Shown one piece after another: positions 42,752 through 50,263 of a stretch of DNA of 56,598 nucleotides. Position 1 is the first letter of the stretch. Every line of letters starts with the position of its first letter. This stretch comes from Halochromatium roseum (GTDB taxonomy: Bacteria > Pseudomonadota > Gammaproteobacteria > Chromatiales > Chromatiaceae), in the NCBI RefSeq assembly GCF_016653315.1, contig NZ_NHSH01000086.1:1-56598 (forward strand). The letters are read 5' to 3'. Both the position numbers and the translations under genes were made by a program. The notes beneath the pieces are model-generated. The model saw only the letters and a program-made list of their open reading frames with translations, ran no database searches and had not been told where the DNA came from.

Positions 42752-45052
42752 CTAGGCTGCCCGAGTCAAGCGCGCGCGATCGGCAAGATCCTGCTCGCGC
42801 TGTCGCACACGGCGCTCATAGCTGGCCTGGTTCTTGGTACAGATCAGGGTATAGGGACGGCCCAGCTTGTTGGTGCGGCAATCCAGATCGCACTGATCGA
42901 GCTGGATTCTCTGCTCGACATGACTCCTCGCGTCTTGGACGGCCTTGAGCTGCCAGGTCGACTCGCTCGGCGAGGCCAGAAAGCGGCTGAGGTCTTGGCA
43001 ATACTGGCAACGACAACGCAGCTCGGCCTCACGCCGCCAATCGGCGGGCGGCTCCAGCGGCTCGGCGATGCGTCGCTCGAGATGCGCGAGCACCGCCTCG
43101 CGCAAACCGGCGGATGCGCTGCCTGCGGGCATCAGCGCCGCTGAGTCGGCCAGATTCAGGGCCGCCGCGAGCAGGATGGCGTCCATCGGATAGCGCTCGG
43201 GATCAGACAGACAGCGTGCTAGGGCCTGCTCGGCGAGACTCGGGTCGATCTGGTCCAAGGCCCGCAGCGTATCGGCGACCAGCCGTTGCGATGGCTTTGC
43301 GGCTCGCCACTGCGGGATGACCTCGGCCGCATCGCCATCATCAGCACCAACACCGGGCCGTGACCCGACGGTCTGTGCCGCTGCGGGCTGTGGCGCACCG
43401 GGCAAGCCGGCTAACAGGGCGGCAGCCGCCGGCCGCAGTTGCTCGGCATCCAGCAGGTTCTGCTCGACACAGCGCGCCAAGAGCGCGGCACAGGCCTCTG
43501 GTGCAACGCGGACATTCCCCTTGACCAGGATCGCCAGCAGTTCGCCGGCGCGAGCGGCGGGCACGCGACCAAGCAGTTCGACAAGCTGGGCATTGTCGGC
43601 CTGATCATAAGCACCGGCCGCCATCCGCTCGACCACGAACTCCGCCGCCGCGGACGCATCACCCAGCGCGCTCAAGGCGCTGAGCAAGGCCGCGCCGTAG
43701 CCGGCCTTGTTGGCATTCTGCGCCTGCCAACGCTCGCGCGGCCAATCGTCGCGAATCGCCAGCGCCAGCCCATGTGCCTGCTGCCAGGCCTCGTCGCCCG
43801 AGACCGCACCGGCCGCTCGCCAACGTTCGACCAGATCAGTCAGATAGGGCAGGCTGACGCTCAGTCCCGCATCAACCAGCACCAGCGACCGATGCGCGCG
43901 CGGCCAGAGCACCAGCGCCGCGCATTGGTAGCTGCGCTCGTAGGAGGCACCTTCGTTGCCGGTGGCCTCCTCGAAATCGGGCTCGATGTCCTCGAAGCCA
44001 TCAAAGGCATCCGGCGGGCTGACCTCATCGTCATCAAAATCCAGATGGCCCAGCTCCAGCGGCTCCCCATTGGCCGCGCGCCACTGATGGATATAGCGGC
44101 CTTCCTCGAAGACCTCACCCACCTCCATATCCACATCACCGCCGTACCAACCGCCGGTGTACTCGGCGCTGCCCTGCTCAAAGAGGGTGACCAGCCCAAG
44201 GTGCAGATCGCAGTCGGCCGCTTGCGCGGCATCCAGCACCAGGCTCGCGACCGCGGCATCGGCGCCCTTGAGGCTGTGAAAGCCCAGCTCCGCTGGGGTA
44301 TAGGCATGCTCCAGCGGCAGCACCAGTTTGTCTGGCTCGCCCTGCCAGCCGCGCAGCTGTTGCGTCAACTCCTCGCGCTGGCTGTCATGATCCGGCGGCT
44401 GCGGCAGCGGGCCACCATCGGTACGGATCAGGTTGTAGACCAGCGCGAGGCGATGGCCAGAGGCGATCGGCTGCACCTCATGCCGGCAGTCGGCGTAGAA
44501 GGCGGCGAAGGCGACCTCCGAGGGCTCATCGCGGCGCAGATCCAGGCGCACCTCTTGCGCCTTGTGGCGGATGATCAGCTCGCCGCCGGTGTAGAGCGAG
44601 GGCAGCACCATCACCAGGGTGGCAAACATGCCGGGCGCCTTCTCGGTATCGCGATGCGAGACAAAGAAGCTGCCGGCATCGTAGATCAGCAGCTTGTAGA
44701 GCGCGGCCTCGACCTGGCCATGCACGCCTAACCCGGTGGTGACCTGGCGCACCACCCGCTCGAGATCCTCGGCCCAGCGCCGGCCGCTGAGCTGCAGCTT
44801 GGCGGCATCGATCTGCCAGGTTCGGCGCACTTCGGTATCCACCAGCGTCTCCGTCCCGCGGCCGTAAGGTGCTTGCTCCGCCAGCGCAACCAGCTGCTCG
44901 GCCTGCGCTGGCAACAACGGCATGGCGACCGGGCCGAGTCCCTCGACCTGGAGCTGGAAGGGATGCATATCTAAGGTGCCGCTGGCATAGAACTCGCCAG
45001 GATGCTGGACCTCAGACAGGATGGCGGCGATCTGGTTGGCAAGATGGGGCAT
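42752..45052 (-). CDS. 2OG-Fe(II) oxygenase superfamily protein, long C-terminal extension
   Basis: A 766-residue protein. A prolyl-4-hydroxylase-like 2OG-Fe(II) dioxygenase domain occupies about 85-215: iron ligands His133 and Asp135 (SHRDTEK) and His191 (CRHEVQP), with Arg201 (GHRLALVYNL) for 2-oxoglutarate. The ATG at 45052 (MPHLANQIAAIL) was preferred over the longer frame. The remaining ~550 residues are helical and carry an acidic block and several Cys residues near the end (RCRCQYC), with no recognised domain. It may hydroxylate a protein or a small molecule. It is flanked by convergent and divergent genes and is not in an operon. Confidence 0.85.
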   Translation of the reverse strand: MPHLANQIAAILSEVQHPGEFYASGTLDMHPFQLQVEGLGPVAMPLLPAQAEQLVALAEQAPYGRGTETLVDTEVRRTWQIDAAKLQLSGRRWAEDLERVVRQVTTGLGVHGQVEAALYKLLIYDAGSFFVSHRDTEKAPGMFATLVMVLPSLYTGGELIIRHKAQEVRLDLRRDEPSEVAFAAFYADCRHEVQPIASGHRLALVYNLIRTDGGPLPQPPDHDSQREELTQQLRGWQGEPDKLVLPLEHAYTPAELGFHSLKGADAAVASLVLDAAQAADCDLHLGLVTLFEQGSAEYTGGWYGGDVDMEVGEVFEEGRYIHQWRAANGEPLELGHLDFDDDEVSPPDAFDGFEDIEPDFEEATGNEGASYERSYQCAALVLWPRAHRSLVLVDAGLSVSLPYLTDLVERWRAAGAVSGDEAWQQAHGLALAIRDDWPRERWQAQNANKAGYGAALLSALSALGDASAAAEFVVERMAAGAYDQADNAQLVELLGRVPAARAGELLAILVKGNVRVAPEACAALLARCVEQNLLDAEQLRPAAAALLAGLPGAPQPAAAQTVGSRPGVGADDGDAAEVIPQWRAAKPSQRLVADTLRALDQIDPSLAEQALARCLSDPERYPMDAILLAAALNLADSAALMPAGSASAGLREAVLAHLERRIAEPLEPPADWRREAELRCRCQYCQDLSRFLASPSESTWQLKAVQDARSHVEQRIQLDQCDLDCRTNKLGRPYTLICTKNQASYERRVRQREQDLADRARLTRAA

Positions 45053-45314
45053 CGGAAGCGCTTCGTTGTTGGTTGGATTGGGTTGCTTGCGTTGGCGCCT
45101 GAAAGGCCCTGGCAGTGTACTTGATCGGCCCGACGGTGGCAGGTCAGGCATGGATGAAGGCGATGAACGTCAAGCCATGGCGCTTGCGCGAACAGGCGCG
45201 ATAAACTGCTGTCTTAGACATCGAAACGACACTCAATAAATCCACGCCCTCTGTCTCGATTACAGACTGGAGACAACATGTGGTGTTGGCGCGCGTAAGC
45301 ACCTGGATACCAGC

Positions 45315-45515
45315 ATGAACAATACCCTCAAACGCTTCTTACGCGGCGTAGGCAGCGTCATCGATATTGCACCGGCACCCGATCCGCGGCGCTATTTGCC
45401 ACAACGCTCCGATGCCGAGCTGTTGCGCACGGACCTGGAGGCGATTGGTGCAGACATGCGCCAGATCATGGAGACTGAGCGCCATGTCCGCTCAACCGCT
45501 CGATCACAGCGCTGA
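45315..45515 (+). CDS. Small protein of unknown function upstream of a DUF2335-like fragment
   Basis: A 66-residue protein: NTLKRFLRGVGSVIDIAP at the start, then a charged helix (SDAELLRTDLEAIGADMRQIM). Small proteins with this kind of opening are, as far as I recall, often found just upstream of DUF2335 genes, which matches the next gene. Overlap with that gene is 32 nt. The function is unknown. A preceding 262-bp gap holds nothing recognisable. Confidence 0.6.
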   Translation: MNNTLKRFLRGVGSVIDIAPAPDPRRYLPQRSDAELLRTDLEAIGADMRQIMETERHVRSTARSQR

Positions 45516-45624
45516 CCCCACAGCCGAAGCCTCGGCAAACAACACCACGCTGACGCTAGAACGGCGCGAACTGTTCATCGGTCCTCTGCCACCTCCAGAT
45601 CATCATTGGCCGTCGCGCAGATAA
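45484..45624 (+). pseudogene. Truncated DUF2335-like gene
   Basis: A 46-residue frame, short enough to be missed by most gene callers. It reads LERRELFIGPLPPPDHHWPSRR and stops. F-x-G-P-L-P-P-P is the opening signature of DUF2335 membrane proteins, normally followed by about 80 residues with two membrane helices, which are missing here. Other frames downstream do not resume the domain, so this looks like a deletion rather than a simple frameshift. It is placed directly after the small gene that usually accompanies it. Confidence 0.5.
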
Positions 45625-45677
45625 GCAAGGATAGCTGTTGCCTGCGGGAGCTTCACTCGTTCAGCCACGATCGCTTG

Positions 45678-46475
45678 ATGACCCATCCGCATCCGTCACG
45701 ACTCGCATTTCGACCACCTAGCAGCATGCAGCAGCAAACCCCAGCACCCAAGATGCACTCAGCGCCGCTCCCCGAGCCGCCCGACATTCATGCCGATCTT
45801 GCACAACGGGTGATAGTCGACACCCGGCAGTTGGACTGGGAGCCGAGCCCGAGCGGCACCGTCTGGCGCAAACCGCTCTATCGGCAAGGTGGCGAATTCG
45901 GGCCGGTGACCAGCCTGGTCCGCTACGCGCCTGGCGGTGCCTTCGCCGAGCACAGTCATCCCGAGGGCGAAGAGATCCTGGTCTTGGACGGGGTCTTCTC
46001 CGACGAGCAGGGTGACTACCCCGCCGGCACCTTCTTGATGAATCCCGATGGCAGCCGGCATTCGCCGCGCTCCGAGCCCGGCTGCACGCTGTTGGTGCGC
46101 TTGCGCCAATATCCTGGCAGTGATCGCCCGCGCTTGGTGGAGGACACCCAGGCCGCCAGCAGCTGGCGACCCGGTCTGGTCGATGGCCTCAGCGTCCGGC
46201 CGCTGTACAGCCAGCCCGGCTACCCGGAGAGCGTGGCGCTGGTCCGCTGGGCGCCCGGCACCCAGTTTCAGCCGCACAGCCACTGGGGTGGGGAAGAGAT
46301 CTTCGTGCTCGAAGGCGAATTCGCCGATGAGCAGGGTCGCTACCCAGAGGGCACCTGGATACGCAGCCCCCATCTCAGCCGGCACCAGCCCTGTTCTGAC
46401 TGCGGCTGCCTGATCTATGTCCGCGTTGGCGGGCTCGACCACAGGAACGCCGATCAAATCGACCTGCGACCCTGA
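45678..46475 (+). CDS. Double-cupin (ChrR-like) protein
   Basis: Up to 265 residues. Two cupin barrels of the ChrR_Cupin type are visible, each with H-x-H...E: EHSHPEGEEILVLDG in the first and PHSHWGGEEIFVLEG in the second, each followed by a P-x-G-T segment (YPAGTFLMNPDGSRH and YPEGTWIRSPHLSRH) carrying the last His ligand. Both metal sites look complete. In ChrR a similar domain controls a sigma factor during singlet-oxygen stress, but no anti-sigma domain or sigma gene is present here, so an enzyme role is equally likely. The start is uncertain: ATGs at 45678, 45726 and 45753 lack a good ribosome-binding site. Confidence 0.8.
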   Translation: MTHPHPSRLAFRPPSSMQQQTPAPKMHSAPLPEPPDIHADLAQRVIVDTRQLDWEPSPSGTVWRKPLYRQGGEFGPVTSLVRYAPGGAFAEHSHPEGEEILVLDGVFSDEQGDYPAGTFLMNPDGSRHSPRSEPGCTLLVRLRQYPGSDRPRLVEDTQAASSWRPGLVDGLSVRPLYSQPGYPESVALVRWAPGTQFQPHSHWGGEEIFVLEGEFADEQGRYPEGTWIRSPHLSRHQPCSDCGCLIYVRVGGLDHRNADQIDLRP

Positions 46476-46522
46476 TGATCAAGCTCATGGCCGACCATCA
46501 TCACCGACGTTCGTAAGCGCGC

Positions 46523-46591
46523 ATGAACCTGCATGACGCGTTGCCGCGTGTCAGCCCCCGCAAGTCTCCGATCACCAGGGGCCTCCGTTGA
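46523..46591 (+). CDS. Possible 22-codon leader ORF coupled to the antiporter-like operon
   Basis: ATG at 46523 to TGA at 46589-46591; the stop overlaps the TTG start of the next gene (TTGA). The peptide is short and basic near its end (PRKSPITRGLR). It could couple translation to the weak TTG start that follows. No family match, and no ribosome-binding site is seen. Confidence 0.3.
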   Translation: MNLHDALPRVSPRKSPITRGLR

Positions 46592-47292
46592 TCGTCACTC
46601 CAGCGGCAGCCTGGGTGCTGGCGTCTCTGTTGCTGCTACTGGCCGGTTTCTGCCTTCTACAAAGGAACCTATGGCGCGCTTGCCAAGGCTTCGTAGCCTT
46701 CGCGCTGCTCATGTCACTGGCCTGGCTGGTGCTCGGCTCGCCTTGGCTGGCACTGGCCGAGGCGCTGCTCGGCGCGCTGCTAACCGGTGGCACATTGCTC
46801 TGGACGCTGCGTGGTCGCGGAGCCCTGCCACGCTTGGAGCCAGTCGATAAAACCCCGCGGCGAGCGCGCCTCAGCGCACCCGTGCGCTGGCTGCTGATCT
46901 TGGGCTGGCTGGGTCTGAGCAGCATCGCGCTGCTGATGCTGCTCGGCCTCGACGCGCTGAGACTGCCAACATCGATCAGCACGCTATTGGCCGCCACCGG
47001 CGTGCTGATCATGGGCCTGGGGCTCTGGGCCTTCAGCGCTCAACGCCACCTGCTGCGCCGGCTGCTGGCCTTCAACCTGCTTGGCTCCGGGGTGTTCCTG
47101 CTGTTAGCCGGGCTTGCTGCGCCGGCGCCTGTTCCAATCGCCGAGGTCCGGGCGTTGATCTTCATCGGCTTGGTGGTGGCACTGCTCGGCTCGGTGCTCG
47201 GCGCGGCGTTGTTGCTGCGCCTGCATGCACAGGCTAGTCAGGTCACGCTGAATGCCGTCCTCGGCTCCGGTCTATCAACCTCAACGCAATGA
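46588..47292 (+). CDS. Fused DUF4040 (MbhD/MnhB-like) and MnhC/NuoK-like membrane subunit
   Basis: A 234-residue protein with about six membrane helices, starting at TTG 46588 (no in-frame ATG or GTG upstream). Residues ~10-72 look like DUF4040, with VLGSPWLALAEALLGALLTGG carrying the conserved helix-Glu. Residues ~130-222 look like MnhC/NuoK, with RRLLAFNLLGSGVFLLLAG and PAPVPIAEVRALIFIGLVVAL. In Mrp antiporters and membrane-bound hydrogenases these are separate small subunits; here they are one chain. Its stop overlaps the next gene by ATGA. Probable role: part of an ion-translocating membrane complex. Confidence 0.75.
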   Translation: MIVTPAAAWVLASLLLLLAGFCLLQRNLWRACQGFVAFALLMSLAWLVLGSPWLALAEALLGALLTGGTLLWTLRGRGALPRLEPVDKTPRRARLSAPVRWLLILGWLGLSSIALLMLLGLDALRLPTSISTLLAATGVLIMGLGLWAFSAQRHLLRRLLAFNLLGSGVFLLLAGLAAPAPVPIAEVRALIFIGLVVALLGSVLGAALLLRLHAQASQVTLNAVLGSGLSTSTQ

Positions 47293-48743
47293 GCCCGACG
47301 CCGTTCCATCTGCTCTGGCTACTCTTCGCGCCGCTGGCCCTTGGTCTGCTGGCTTGGGTGCGCCCGCCGCGCCATAGCGGATGGGTCTTGCTCGTCGCCC
47401 TGCCGCTGCCTCTTTTGGCACTCTGGCTGCTGCTCGGGCTCAATGACAGGCCGATGACGGGACAGCTGGCACTCGGGCCGCTGACACTGCACTGGCGCCT
47501 GGACGGACTGGCGGCGTTGTTGTGGCTGCTGACGCAGCTGTTGCTGCTGGCCAGCGCCCTCTATGCCGCAGGTTATGTCCGCACCACCACACTCGGCCAG
47601 CGCGCCTATGCCTGGCTCTGGCCACTGATGGGCGGTCTGGCGCTGGGACTCGGGCTGATCTGGATCGCGGCCGATCTGCTGCTGCTCTACGCCGGCCTGG
47701 AGCTGATGGGGCTCTGCGCCGTTGGCATGATGCTGCTTCCCGGCAGTGTCGAGGCGCTCACTGCCGGCCTGCGCTACCTGCTATTCGCGCTGGTCGGCTC
47801 GCTGACCTGGCTGCTCGGCGTCGCACTGCTGCTCGGCGCTTGGGGCCGACTCGACCTGGCGGGGATGGCGGGGCTGGCAGCGGTCACCCAACCCGATCCG
47901 GTGACGCAGATCGCCGTCGCGCTGTTAGCCAGCGGGCTGTTGCTGAAGGCGGCGATCTTTCCGCTGCATAGTTGGCTAGCGCCCGTGCATGGCAGCGCCT
48001 GGACCCCGGTCAGCGCGATCCACGGCGCGCTGGTGGTCAAGGCCTCGTTCTTCATCCTGCTGCTGCTCTGGCGCGCGCTGCTGCCGGAGGCCATCGCCGG
48101 CGCCTGGGCGCTTGGCCTGCTCGGCAGCCTGGCGGTGCTCTGGGGCGGGATACAGGCCTGGCGCGCCGTCGGGCTTAAGCAGCTGGTGGCCTGGTCTACC
48201 GTCGGCCAATTGGGCTATCTGATGCTGGCCTTCCCGCTGCTAGCCGGGACCAGTGCCGCGGTCGCGATGATGGCCTGGCAGGCGACCTGGCTGCAGTTGG
48301 CCGGGCATGCCTTGGCGAAGGCAGCGATGTTCATGGCCGCCGGCAACCTGCTGCTCTCCACCGGAGCGCATCGGCTCGAGGGCCTGACCGGGACCAGCCG
48401 CCGGCTGCCGCTCTCGCTGATGACCTTTGGACTCGCGGCGGTGACCCTGATGGGGCTGCCGCCCAGCGCCGGCTTCACCGCCAAGTGGCTGTGGCTGCAG
48501 GCCTCGTTGGCATCGGGCCAATGGCTCTGGGTGGTCGTGCTCGCGCTGGGCAGCCTGCTCAGCGCCATCTATGTGTTCCGGGTGCTGCGCTGTTCCTTCG
48601 TCGAGGACGCCCCTGAACAGGCGTTCCGCAGCCTGCCGTTGGGGATGGAGCTGATCGCCTTGGTGCTGGCGCTGGCCGCCATCGGACTGGGCCTAGCGGC
48701 CGGCTGGCCGCTGTCGTTTCTGGGGCCAGCGGGGGTGTCATGA
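47289..48743 (+). CDS. Proton-conducting transporter subunit (NuoM/MrpD-like), first of three
   Basis: A 484-residue protein with about 14 helices (PF00361 type). Conserved channel residues are visible: Glu in LLLYAGLELMGL (helix 5), Lys in LLKAAIFPLHSW (helix 7), and the TPVSAIHGALVVKA segment with a His and Lys. ATGA overlaps at both ends imply strict co-translation. Such subunits move protons or sodium in complex I, Mrp antiporters and related complexes. Which ion and which partner cannot be told from sequence. Confidence 0.88.
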   Translation: MSPTPFHLLWLLFAPLALGLLAWVRPPRHSGWVLLVALPLPLLALWLLLGLNDRPMTGQLALGPLTLHWRLDGLAALLWLLTQLLLLASALYAAGYVRTTTLGQRAYAWLWPLMGGLALGLGLIWIAADLLLLYAGLELMGLCAVGMMLLPGSVEALTAGLRYLLFALVGSLTWLLGVALLLGAWGRLDLAGMAGLAAVTQPDPVTQIAVALLASGLLLKAAIFPLHSWLAPVHGSAWTPVSAIHGALVVKASFFILLLLWRALLPEAIAGAWALGLLGSLAVLWGGIQAWRAVGLKQLVAWSTVGQLGYLMLAFPLLAGTSAAVAMMAWQATWLQLAGHALAKAAMFMAAGNLLLSTGAHRLEGLTGTSRRLPLSLMTFGLAAVTLMGLPPSAGFTAKWLWLQASLASGQWLWVVVLALGSLLSAIYVFRVLRCSFVEDAPEQAFRSLPLGMELIALVLALAAIGLGLAAGWPLSFLGPAGVS

Positions 48744-50263
48744 GTGCCGCGAGTGCCATGAGCGCCGTGCTGCCGCTGGCGACCCTGGCCAGCTCGCTGC
48801 TCACCGCAGCGGTGATCTTCATGCTGCCGGAACAGGCCGTGCGCACCCGCACCGCGCTCAACCTCGCCGCCGCGCTGATCAAGCTGGTGCTGGTGATCTG
48901 GATGGCGCGGGGCCTGGTCGCGGGCGAGGTCTACGCGGTCGAGTTTCCGGTGGTCGAGGGCCTGAGCTTTGTCCTGCAGGTGGACGAACTCGGACTCACC
49001 TTCGCCGGGCTGTCCTCGCTGCTGTGGCTATTTACCACCATCTATGCCATCGGCTACCTCGAGGACTCGCCCAATCGTCGGCGCTTCTTCGGCTTCTTCA
49101 GCCTTTGCGTTGCCAGCACCCTGGGCATCAGCCTGGCCGGCAACCTGTTTACCCTGCTGATCTTCTATGAGCTGCTGACGCTCTCGACCTATCCGCTGGT
49201 GGCGCATCGCGGCACGCCTCAGGCATTGGCCGCAGCCACCGTCTACCTGCGCTATACACTCAGCGCCGGTCTAGTGTTGATGATCGGTATGGTCGCCTTG
49301 CAGGTCTTGGCTGGGGATCTGCGCTTCGGTCAGCGCGAGCTCCTAGCCGCACTGGGTCCTGAGGCTCGCCCCTGGCTGATCGGCCTGTTCTGGCTACTGA
49401 CTCTCGGCTTCGGCGTCAAGGCGGCGCTGGTGCCGCTGCATGGCTGGCTACCGCGGGCGATGGTAGCCCCGGCGCCGGTCAGCGCCCTGCTGCATGCGGT
49501 GGCCGTGGTCAAGGCTGGCGCCTTCGGCATCGTGCGGCTGGTCTACGATGTCTACGGGATCGGTTTCAGCGCGTCCTTAGGCGTGCTCGATGGACTGGTG
49601 GTGATCGCCTCGGTCACCATCGTCTACGGCTCGCTGCGCGCGCTGGCCCAGCAGGAGCTGAAACCGCGCCTCGCCTACTCCACGGTCAGCCAGGTCTCCT
49701 ACATTGTGCTCGGGATCGGGCTGTTCGGGCCGCTCGGGACCATCGCCGCGCTCGCGCATCTGCTGCATCAGGGGCTGATGAAGGTCACGCTGTTCTTCTG
49801 CGCCGGCAACTATGCCGAGGAGTTAGGGATTCACCGTATCGATGAGCTCGATGGCGTCGGTCGGCGCATGCCGCTGAGCAGCTTGGCCTTCACCATCGGC
49901 GCGCTCGGCATGATCGGCATGCCGCCGCTGGTCGGCTTCATCAGCAAATGGATGCTGGGCATGGGTGCGGTGCAGGCCGAGATGCCCTGGGTCATCGCGG
50001 TGCTGGTGGCCAGCACCCTGCTCAACGCGGCCTATTTCCTGCCCATCTTGAATCGCCTCTGGTTCCGCCCTGGACCAGCCCATGGGATTGGGACCTGGCC
50101 GGCTGAGCGTGCGCCGAGTCGGCTCGAGACCAGCGCCTGGTTGCTGCTGCCGGCACTGGCGACGGCGTTGCTGAGCCTGCTGGCCGGGATGCTGGCGGGA
50201 CTGCCGTTCAGCCCCTTGCAGTGGGCCACCCGCGTGGTCGAGCAGACCTATCTGATGCCATGA
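48740..50263 (+). CDS. Proton-conducting transporter subunit (MrpD/MnhD-like), second of three
   Basis: A 507-residue, ~14-helix protein. It has the helix-5 Glu (IFYELLTLSTYPL), helix-7 Lys and LH pair (GVKAALVPLHGWLPRAM) and the helix-8 APVSALLHAVAVVKAG block with His and Lys. It is the most canonical of the three channel subunits and the closest to MnhD. Starts and stops overlap its neighbours by four bases (ATGA). Confidence 0.9.
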   Translation: MSAASAMSAVLPLATLASSLLTAAVIFMLPEQAVRTRTALNLAAALIKLVLVIWMARGLVAGEVYAVEFPVVEGLSFVLQVDELGLTFAGLSSLLWLFTTIYAIGYLEDSPNRRRFFGFFSLCVASTLGISLAGNLFTLLIFYELLTLSTYPLVAHRGTPQALAAATVYLRYTLSAGLVLMIGMVALQVLAGDLRFGQRELLAALGPEARPWLIGLFWLLTLGFGVKAALVPLHGWLPRAMVAPAPVSALLHAVAVVKAGAFGIVRLVYDVYGIGFSASLGVLDGLVVIASVTIVYGSLRALAQQELKPRLAYSTVSQVSYIVLGIGLFGPLGTIAALAHLLHQGLMKVTLFFCAGNYAEELGIHRIDELDGVGRRMPLSSLAFTIGALGMIGMPPLVGFISKWMLGMGAVQAEMPWVIAVLVASTLLNAAYFLPILNRLWFRPGPAHGIGTWPAERAPSRLETSAWLLLPALATALLSLLAGMLAGLPFSPLQWATRVVEQTYLMP

